The notes under the pieces: generated by a model
What the model was told of the DNA's origin: nothing
Database searches by the model: none
What the model saw: only the letters and a program-made list of their open reading frames with translations
Program-made: the position numbers and the translations under genes
NCBI GenBank assembly: GCA_037349105.1
Contig: JAYJMM010000003.1
Coordinates: forward strand, 930,001 to 994,000
Origin: Limnomonas spitsbergensis
Lineage: Eukaryota > Chlorophyta > Chlorophyceae > Chlamydomonadales
DNA length: 64,000 bases
Reading direction: 5' to 3'
In this document: positions 57,040 to 64,000 of the stretch, one piece after another
Layout: each line of letters begins with the position of its first letter
How positions within the stretch are numbered: position 1 is the stretch's first letter

Positions 57040-57478
57040 CTATCTCTCGTTTATAACCCTACATTGTGAGCCTTATCTCTATCTCTAGGATATACAGTAA
57101 GTCGACACTGTGAGCTGCTACCCAAGCCTTTCCTGGCTATCAAGTCGATCTACTGCCCCAACAGTCGATCTTCCTCATCAAGAGTCGTCTTTTCAGCTCA
57201 ACATTTCTCATCACTTCGGCTGTTTCGTCCCCAAGTTCGCTCCTAGCCGTCTCCTACTGTCACAAGTCGCCTTCAGTACAACTAGAAGATAGCCCCTCTG
57301 GGATCGAGTTCACTTCGTCACTTCTGTCAACAGTAAGAGAAGAATCATCAAAGGCTGATGCAGTAACCCGAGGATTAGTCGAGGATAAACTGTCTGCCAG
57401 CAGTTTATCGCTCCTGCGCAAGCTAGTTAGCCCTTATAAAGGGCACTTAGCACTCCAATACGAAGAGAAGAATCCAGG
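57040..57478. repeat. Left inverted terminal repeat of the DIRS-like element
   Basis: Shared with the inverse of 63568-64000: gtcgacactg, cctttcctggct, catcacttcgg, acttctgtcaacagtaag, gaagaatcatcaaagg, gcagtaacccgaggatta and gaagagaagaat. Divergence and small gaps indicate age. Confidence 0.75.
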
Positions 57479-57854
57479 TTCGTATCACCTCGAATCTGCT
57501 GGCGAGTAAAAACCCGAAATGAGGTGCATGGTCGTTTCTGTTGCCAAAAAGTTATCGATTGCAGCAAACAAACCTCAGTTTCGTGTTTCGTGTTCAATCC
57601 CTAGATGACTTCCGAGTCTACCCAGGGAAAGAAAGGGCAGGAGGACCCGTTTCTTCCCAAGCATGTAGCTCTGCCTAGGCCAACTGGGTAGAGGGATAAA
57701 GAAGAGTCTGGCAGGAATAAGGCTAAGGAGCGTGCAGCTAAAATCCTCATAGAGAACATAGAGCGGGATGGAAGAGCCAAGGTAGCACAATCCGGATACG
57801 CTTCTGCTCTGGTCCGCCCTAGTCCGCTTCGATACGGCTGGCTAGGAGTATCAT

Positions 57855-58042
57855 TACCGTAGTCACGGACGTGTTTCGTTATTTTCGAATTTCGTTGTTG
57901 CTTAAAAAGTCGCAGTTTTGGCGATTTTTTTGATTCGTTGCCCCTTAACATGACAAATTCCAGTCAAAAACATTTTCACGACTGATTTCGTTGCTCCTTG
58001 AAGAACGATCAAAATAACGAAATACGTCCGTGACTACGGTAC
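57855..58042. mobile_element. MITE of about 184 bp with TA target duplication
   Basis: Terminal inverted repeats of about 29 bp (ccgtagtcacggacgt, then tttcgttatttt) lie at 57857-57885 and about 58012-58040, with one mismatch that I see. TA flanks both ends. The size, T-rich centre and TA duplication fit a Tc1/mariner-type miniature element. Confidence 0.75.
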
Positions 58043-58057
58043 TTTGCAGTCAAAAAA

Positions 58058-58480
58058 CTTGTTTTAGGCACATACTGACATACATACTGGTATACAGAGA
58101 CATGAAGGTGGTTGTAGGCTAGCAGTCAGACCCATGCATGCCCAGATACTCCCCCACTGGCCCCAAAGCACCGGTATCCATGCACCATGCATACATGCAT
58201 ATTAGTTACCATGGCAAAACAGTCAATAAATGATGCAGTCCTCAACTCCTGTACTGTCCAAACAGTAACAACCCCATTCGAAAGTTGCCATGCATAACTC
58301 AAAGTCCCCTCCCATTTCCCCTTTGCCCTTCAAATCTGCAACCTCGCCTGATACTTGTATGCCGAATTTGGCTCAGGGTTCTCCGGGTGAAAGCTGGGTT
58401 TTCTCAGCACGTGAAGTGCTCATCCATCGGACGATTATAATATGGCAAGAATGTCGGATATCCTATGGTTTAAAGGGTGT
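58058..58480. repeat. Copy of a dispersed repeat also present at about 62070-62490
   Basis: Shared blocks include tacagagacatgaag, catgcatattagttacca, ggcaaaacagtcaa, gcccttcaaatctgcaacct and cgtgaagtgct. By eye the copies are clearly related but diverged. The copy at 62070-62490 lies inside the DNA transposon that interrupts RNase H, so this one is probably an older relative of that transposon. Confidence 0.7.
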
Positions 58481-58724
58481 CCAAGAAGTTCCAAGCGGGC
58501 TGTCCGAAACCTGACTAGTGACGCGAGCGCTTCCGATTCTGTATTTCTATCGGATTGCTTATTCTCAGAAGCCTTGGTTCATGTTCTCGCACGAGCTTTT
58601 ACATGATGCGACGCCAGCACTTGGCGAAGCGGAGCCCTGTCATCCATCCACGGAGTAAGAGTTGGACGTGCACACTTTCACACATCTCACTGTCTCTTTG
58701 CTACAATGAGCTTCTTCATGCATA

Positions 58725-59006
58725 CTAGATCCAGAGAATTCTAGCTTGCATTGCTTGCAACGCCATCGCGTATTGGTAAGACAGCTTGGAGGGGTAAGAT
58801 AGAGGGTTTGGGCGTCTTCCCGAGTTGTCAACGAATCTGTCTAGAATGTCAGCGAAGTCCTCAGTTCCATCGAACTTGTTGTGAAGGCTATCGCGTACTA
58901 TAGCGTGGTTGCTAACGCCGACCTCTAAGGCGTCTAAGCCGCAAGTGTGCAGGGGCTGCATGGCCTGCCATGTCGCCCAGAAGGGCTGCAAAACAATCTC
59001 CTGCAT
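58725..59006 (-). CDS. Hypothetical minus-strand ORF, 93 codons
   Basis: It begins MQEIVLQPFWATWQAM and ends ALQAMQARILWI. The composition is protein-like but I recognise no domain. It lies between the dispersed repeat and the gag-like frame on the opposite strand, so it may belong to an inserted element rather than to the DIRS relic. Confidence 0.3.
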   Translation of the reverse strand: MQEIVLQPFWATWQAMQPLHTCGLDALEVGVSNHAIVRDSLHNKFDGTEDFADILDRFVDNSGRRPNPLSYPSKLSYQYAMALQAMQARILWI

Positions 59007-59032
59007 GGTGAGCCGGATCGGAGCAGTATTAC

Positions 59033-59069
59033 CGTATCCGGAGCGGAGCAGCGATCCGCTCCGGATACG
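59033..59069. repeat. Short perfect hairpin upstream of the gag-like frame
   Basis: Stem cgtatccggagcgg with its inverse at 59056-59069 and a 9-base loop. It lies about 30 bp before the gag-like ATG at 59097. Confidence 0.85.
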
Positions 59070-59096
59070 AAACCGCTTTTGCCGTATTGTGCTACC

Positions 59097-60395
59097 ATGG
59101 GAAGAGCTGGTAGAGGCTCCAATAGCAGTGATCTGCATGATGCAGATTTGTACAGTAAGCTCACTAGAGATGCGTCCGCTGAAGCGGGAAGGGAGCCTCC
59201 AGTACAGGAGGTCACGCCTCTCACTGAGGACGAGCAACGCATTCAGCAGTCGATAGCCAATGACCGGGCATTGACAGCTAAGCATGCTGCCAAAAGCCTA
59301 ATGGCACAGAACGCCGAGCTGGCAAGGAAGCAAGCCGAAGCTGACGCACTCCACGCTGCAAAACTAGCAAAACTCCAACAACATCAACGTGACATGATTC
59401 GTCTTGACGCGGTGCGACGCGCAGCCGAGCAGCAAGCTGTAGATGATAAAGAGATGAGGGATTAAATGATCCGTAGTGCGGATGAGAGACTGGCACTAAC
59501 CTATAAAAAGGTGATCCGGACTCATTACGAAGGTATGCAAAGGTTTGACCAGCAAGTCGATAACCTTGCATACCTTGCTGCACTCGACGATTGCTGCAGT
59601 GCGCGATCGTCACTTGCACCTGCAATTGTCCAGGCCGCATCCGTGACCAGTGGGGGTCAAGCCGCCCCCCCAGCAATGACCTTGCATGTGTCTCCGATGG
59701 CGGTTGGACCTCACCAGCAAGGCAACGTAGCTGACAGGATTAACTCTGTTGTCCACGTACCCGAAGTCTGCGAGCCGGAGATGAAGCATGCAACTCCCAC
59801 AACGTCGCGCCAGACGACATAGCTGGTTGCTCCCGAGTGTGCCCCTACCCCCTCATTTATGAGTGTGGTGTCAAGTGAGGCTATGCAATCATGGGGACCC
59901 CCAAGTGGGGCTGCCCCTATCAGAGAAAAGGTGCGGCAGGATTTCTCTGGATATCAGGGTAAGCTGTTGGACATGGACCAACGCTTAGTCGTTGCTCATG
60001 TTGCGTCTGAGGCCAACGCTGCCGTCACCAGGGGTGAGTTGAAGGAACGGTTGCGAGGCTTTTTAGTACGTGCGTAGGAGCACTTGCTGGCTAGCCTACG
60101 GGACCCGGCTGCCTTTAAGGCCGGGGGCTTAAGGGAGCGAAGTGAGGTCTGGGAGGCTTACTTTAAGCTCTCGGGCAACTCCTCAAGGTCAGCCCGGCAA
60201 GTCTTGCGGTGGGTGAGGGAGGGCATTTATTGCCCGATGGTGGAGGTCGAGCACCAGGCGCAACAAGCAGCCCCGTTCCACAAGAAGAAGGTAGAGATAG
60301 TACGGTCCATGTTGAGAAGGGCTCCTCCGCATGACGCGGATGGTCGGGAAAAGAAACAAAAGGCTAGAGGAGAAAGGAAAGATACCATCCCATGA
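59097..60395 (+). pseudogene. DIRS-like gag frame with three in-frame stops
   Basis: One continuous frame from ATG 59097 (MGRAGRGSNSSDLHD) to TGA at 60393, broken by TAA (59463), TAG (59820) and TAG (60075). The product is charged, with a helical Ala/Gln/Arg-rich segment (about 59270-59460) and a later LRDPAAFKAGGLRERSEVWE region. I see no zinc knuckle. The assignment to gag rests on its position before an RT in the same element. The three stops are all one C-to-T change from Gln codons. Confidence 0.55.
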
Positions 60396-60419
60396 AGCGA
60401 AGAAACACCAGTCCGTCTA

Positions 60420-60794
60420 CTAGACTCCCAATGCCGGCAGGCTCTGCTGCGCCAGCAAGTTTTCAGCAGCATCACTGCCCTGCATGCGGTGCTCCTTTTT
60501 GAAGGGCCTGCCTGCCTGAAGGGCTAGTGCTGCTCCTGTTAGAACCATGGCAAGGCGCGAGTCTAGGGAGGACTCGTAGCACAGGCGCGCCATGTAGATT
60601 TCAAGTGTCTCGAGGCATGCAGCGTCTGGCCGGCCATGCTGACTCCTCCCGAGGTCGGCTGATAGGTAGGAGGAACAGCCATCCACATCAGCATCCACAT
60701 CAGCGTCAGCACCTCCCGCAGGAATGCAGATGGCCGAGTCGGAAGTTAGGGAAGGTGTGACCATCCGTGCCCTCCCGCAGCCGTCGAGTAGCAT
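60420..60794 (-). CDS. Hypothetical minus-strand ORF between gag and RT
   Basis: About 124 codons with protein-like sequence (CLETLEIYMARLCYESSLDS, MVLTGAALALQAGRPFKK) on the strand opposite to the retroelement. In the same interval the sense frame has at least six stops. It may be a foreign fragment inserted between gag and RT, or chance. No family was recognised. Confidence 0.25.
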   Translation of the reverse strand: MLLDGCGRARMVTPSLTSDSAICIPAGGADADVDADVDGCSSYLSADLGRSQHGRPDAACLETLEIYMARLCYESSLDSRLAMVLTGAALALQAGRPFKKEHRMQGSDAAENLLAQQSLPALGV

Positions 60795-60830
60795 CAGAGC
60801 GTGCTTGTCAGAGGTGGAGAGATCTGTGCA

Positions 60831-63076
60831 GAATTGAAGGGCCTCGACTTGCGAGGTTGCAGCTTCCTCGCGGGGGACAAACCGCTAAGAGTACGCTTTA
60901 CCAACCACCAAAGCACGGCAGAGTACAACTCTTTCACCAAGGAGGAGTTGGCGGGCTTGTTGGAGAAGGGGGTGATCGAGGAGTGGGCAGCGGAGGAGCC
61001 TCCGGTAGTGGTAAATGGTCTGAGAGTGGTGGACGACAAGGCGCCCAAGCTGAGGTTATGCCTGAACCCCATGTACCTAAATTTGTTCTTCCGCTACCAG
61101 CCCGTGCAATACGAGCAGCTGGGTGAGATCCCACACCCAGCTGAGGAGGGCGACTTTGCCTTCACTACCGACGATAAGAGCGGTTATTGGCAGTGTGCCT
61201 TGCACCCGGCGATGTGGAAGTATCTAGCTTTCCACTTCGAGGGACGAGTCTATTGCTTCACGCATTTGCCGTTCGGGGTGGCACCGGCCTGCTATGTGTA
61301 CACGATGATCAAGCAGGAGATCTACCGGCCCCTGAGGGAGATGGGCTTCAGGATGACGGCCATGATAGACGACCAACTCAGCATGCAGAGGGGCGAGGCC
61401 ATGAGGCTGTAGGACCAAGTGGACGAGCTGATGGAGTTGGAGACGATCACATACCGAACCATTGCGAAGTTGGCGGGCAGGGTCATGGCCCAGCTTTGGA
61501 GCTGGCGCCGTTGATGGCCAGGGCCTTTATGAAGGCTATGCAGGGCATAACCCGGTGGGACCAGGTCTACCCCTCCCCGCAGCCCTCAAGGCGGACATGC
61601 TACTGCTGGTGGAGCTAATGAAGCGCTCGTCAGGGGTGGGCAAGCGGTGGGCGCAACGCTCGGTACGCTCGGTAGCCATAAGGGTGGTGGGGGATGCGTC
61701 TGAGATAGCGCTCGCAGCGTACACCCCGGACGGGGAGTTGGGGGCCCCCATCATAGTACCGTTTACAACGGAAGACAGGGTAACCCTGTACGGAAATACG
61801 GTACGGTGACACGGTACGGAACGGATACGAACACGGTACGGTCAAAGAGGACGGTACGGTGGTAAAATACGGAATGTTTTTTCACATTTCCATGCTCAGA
61901 ACAGCTTGATTGCTTGAAAAACCAATGCATGCAACAGTAGTATTGGTTTTGATCTCATGCACACCCTAAAATACTGACATAACGGCACGCAAGCCCCTTT
62001 GCATGCCCCCCATGCTCTTTCAGGCCGTAGGGGCGTAGAGCCCCCAAGGTCACCATGCATGCATGCAGATTTACATTCGGCACATACTGCCTTACTGACA
62101 TACAGAGACATGAAGATATTTGCAGGCCAGCAGTCAGCCCCATGCATGCCCAGTTCCCCCCCCCCCACTTGCCTGAAAGTAACCATTCCTCCATGCATCA
62201 TGCATGCATATTAGTTACCATGCAAAATGGTATGGCAAAACAGTCAACGATTGATGCAGTCTCTCACTCCTGAACTGTTCAAACAGAAACAACCCCAGTT
62301 GACACTTAGTTGGCAGTTGTCATACATAACTAAATATCCCTCCCGTTTCCCTTTTGCCCTTCAAATCTGCAACCTCGCATGATACCGGTATGCCAAATTT
62401 GGCCCAGGGTCCCCCGGGTGAAGGCTGGGTTTTCTTAGCTCGTGAAGTGCTGATCTTCTGATCCACCGGACGATTAAAATGTGGCAAGAATGTCCGTCAC
62501 GTAAGTCTCACTTGAGAGTCTTGCTTGAAAAAGGGCTTGCCACAGATCTGCCAGATTTTTAAGTGTTGGCGTCAAGGCAATATAGCAAGCTTGGTTCGTT
62601 TACCCTTAAAAGTGCTTGATTCAGTATCACAATGGGCTGTTATTGAGTAGAGAAGAGTTCACACATTCGTTCGGGTTGTGCTACGCAGCGAGTAGCGAGT
62701 AGGTACCGCAACGGAAACTGTCGACGTCGGAAAAGCAAGAGCTATAGCATCAGCAGGTTCAGCTACAAATGCTCCGACTCATCCATCCTGGTGCTATCTG
62801 TTTGCTCTGCCTCTGTGCAGTAAGGATATGGCGGCCGTGTCGGACCGTATTCCAAACGGAACGGTGCGATACGGTAAACGGCCCAAACGGCCGTACTGGG
62901 TAACCCTGACGGAAGAGATGGAGGCGGTGGCAAGAAATGAGTGGTCGAGCACGGCCAGGGAGTTGAGCGTCCTCGTGAAGGTCTTGGGCACGCTGGACGA
63001 GCAGCTGCCTGGCCTCCTTGGAGGCAAGCGGATCCATTATTACACGGACAGTCAACCTGTCACGAGGTACCAGTGA
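60831..63076 (+). pseudogene. DIRS-type reverse transcriptase and RNase H, interrupted and frameshifted
   Basis: RT motifs: KLRLCLNPMYLN, FAFTTDDKSGYWQC, THLPFGVAPACYVYT and the catalytic MIDDQ. The frame meets TAG at about 61410, then continues DQVDELMELE and KLAGRVMA. It shifts frame twice (about 61485-61530) into LAPLMARAFMKAMQG and then LLVELMKR. RNase H (VGDASEIALAAYTPDG) is cut at 61788 by a transposon and resumes at 62909 in TEEMEAVARNEWSSTARELS and HYYTDSQPV. The RT type and inverted repeats point to DIRS. Clearly inactive. Confidence 0.8.
61789..62897. mobile_element. Non-autonomous DNA transposon (about 1.1 kb) inserted in the DIRS RNase H
   Basis: The 11-bp target gggtaaccctg is present at 61778-61788 and 62898-62908. 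Removing the insert and one copy restores the reading EDRVTLTEEM across the junction. Both ends are rich in short tacgg/acgg motifs, with terminal match tacgg versus agtacgg. No transposase frame was seen. A 9-11 bp duplication would suit a Mutator-like element, but the short termini leave this open. Confidence 0.8.
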
Positions 63077-63567
63077 CCTTGAAGTATCACTGCGCACAGC
63101 AGTCACTCCCCCCCCAGTCCGAAATTCAGAAGGCGGAGCAATTATTAATAGAGGACTGTAAAAAGACCCTCTTAATCCTTGAGGTGGGCACAGCCATGCG
63201 AGATTACGGCTGATGTTTTGACATATCATGCACGTCAAAATGCCTCTGTGCCCTCCACTCTAGCACCTCAAGGATTCTTACACGGATAAGCCGTGAGTGG
63301 ACCAATTACAGGATGAAAACCCTCGTGGGGAAACCTTGTAAGGTCTTGAGACAATCTACGATGATCCTCTGCGATGATCCTCTCTGTCATGGCTCCAAGA
63401 CTCCATGCTCCACGACGCGTCCTTTATTGGCAGGCCTACCTACCCTGACACTCCCCATTTCCCTCCGCATTATGCGCCCGTAACACTCACCTCAGAACTA
63501 CGCATTATGCGTCCCAAACCTCAATCTGCACATACGCATACCAACCCCCAAATCTCCTTTTGCACAC
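63077..63567. other. Remainder of DIRS-like interior, no recombinase recognised
   Basis: Between the end of the RNase H frame and the right inverted repeat I see only short frames. A peptide KYHCAQQSLPPQSEIQKAEQ near 63080-63140 is protein-like but unassigned. There is no sign of the Arg-His-Arg-Tyr signature of a tyrosine recombinase. Confidence 0.45.
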
Positions 63568-64000
63568 CTCGCATTCTTCTCTTCTTAAAGGAGTGCTAGG
63601 AGCCCTTTATCAAGGGTAACCTGCTGTGCAGGAGCGATAATCTGGCTGGCACCAGATTATCCTCGACTTAATCCTCGGGTTACTGCACTAACCTTTGATG
63701 ATTCTTCCCTTACTGTTGACAGAAGTTACGAAGTGAAGTCGACCCTGGTGAAGACTGATGCACTGATGTCGACAGTTGACAGGTTGGGGCGGCTTAGATC
63801 GGACTTGTGGACGAAGCTGCCCGAAGTGATGAAGAGTGTAGAGCTGACTGAACGACTCTTGATGGAGAAGATCAACTGAAAGATCAGATGATCGACTTGG
63901 TAGCCAGGAAAGGCTGGGGAAGCAGCTTGCAGTGTCGACTTAAGTTCTAGAGATTGAGCTGAGAGCTCGCAGTGTAGAGGTGTCAAGCGAGAGAACAAGA
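63568..64000. repeat. Right inverted terminal repeat of the DIRS-like element (truncated by the window end)
   Basis: Inverse of the left repeat, as listed there. The match continues to the last bases of the window, so the element end may lie beyond 64000. Confidence 0.75.

Larger units (their letters stand above)
57040..64000 (+). mobile_element. Decayed DIRS-like retroelement with inverted terminal repeats (runs off the window)
   Basis: The left end (57040-57478) and right end (63568-64000) are imperfect inverted repeats, typical of DIRS and unlike LTR elements. Between them on the plus strand lie a gag-like frame and a DIRS-type RT/RNase H, both broken. No tyrosine recombinase or adenine methylase, normally found in DIRS elements, was seen between RNase H and the right repeat, so that part is deleted or unrecognisable. 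The body holds a MITE, a 1.1-kb DNA transposon and other foreign-looking pieces. Confidence 0.7.

Noticed and set aside
59097..60395. A host nuclear code with TAA/TAG as Gln
   Set aside because: The sirtuin ends with TAA, the 5,261-codon polyprotein has no TAA or TAG within it, and FKBP uses only CAG/CAA for Gln.

Overview
The window looks like nuclear DNA of a green alga. It is GC-rich and has short GT-AG introns in conserved genes, one ordinary FKBP gene, a relic DIRS-type retroelement and a retrotransposon with a split-repeat layout of the kind known from volvocine algae. A chlamydomonadalean alga is my best guess, but the sequence alone does not prove it. I see no rRNA or tRNA genes, CRISPR arrays or bacterial operons.

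Layout. (1) Positions 1327-30583, minus strand: one sirtuin (SIR2-family) gene of eight predicted exons joined by GT-AG introns in consistent phase, giving about 888 residues. One intron (6115-28233) is 22.1 kb, and about 20.9 kb of it is a 12-bp G-rich minisatellite with higher-order structure. Every other intron longer than about 300 bp carries its own private minisatellite (17, 49 and 23 bp units), and the giant intron holds a second, 18-bp array. The very long reading frames across these arrays are artefacts of unit length. (2) Positions 31034-32492, plus strand: a complete five-exon FKBP12-type prolyl isomerase of 107 residues, divergent from the sirtuin across about 450 bp. (3) Positions 32493-35309: no recognised gene. 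(4) Positions 35310-55229: a roughly 1-kb inverted-repeat DNA element (X) split by an 18.95-kb retrotransposon (35399-54345).

The retrotransposon is the most unusual object here. One uninterrupted minus-strand frame of 5,261 codons encodes Gag with zinc knuckles, an aspartic protease, Ty3-like reverse transcriptase and RNase H, a complete cytosine-5 DNA methyltransferase, an HHCC/DDE integrase and a terminal PHD finger. Its repeats are not simple LTRs. Read along the element the order is L, interior, A, L, A, with a 4-bp target duplication. A purine tract lies just before the inner A. A 23-nt sequence just inside the 5' L is an exact reverse complement of a site inside L, which suggests self-primed reverse transcription. 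The inserted form equals a two-LTR circle opened at a near-palindrome in the middle of the LTR.

(5) Positions 55230-56551 hold unrecognised coding-like minus-strand fragments. (6) Positions 56552-56911 hold four consecutive near-perfect hairpins. (7) Positions 57040-64000 (running off the window) hold a decayed DIRS-like retroelement: inverted terminal repeats, a gag-like frame with three in-frame stops, and an RT/RNase H with stops and frameshifts. It is interrupted by a 1.1-kb DNA transposon with an 11-bp target duplication and also carries a TA-flanked MITE.
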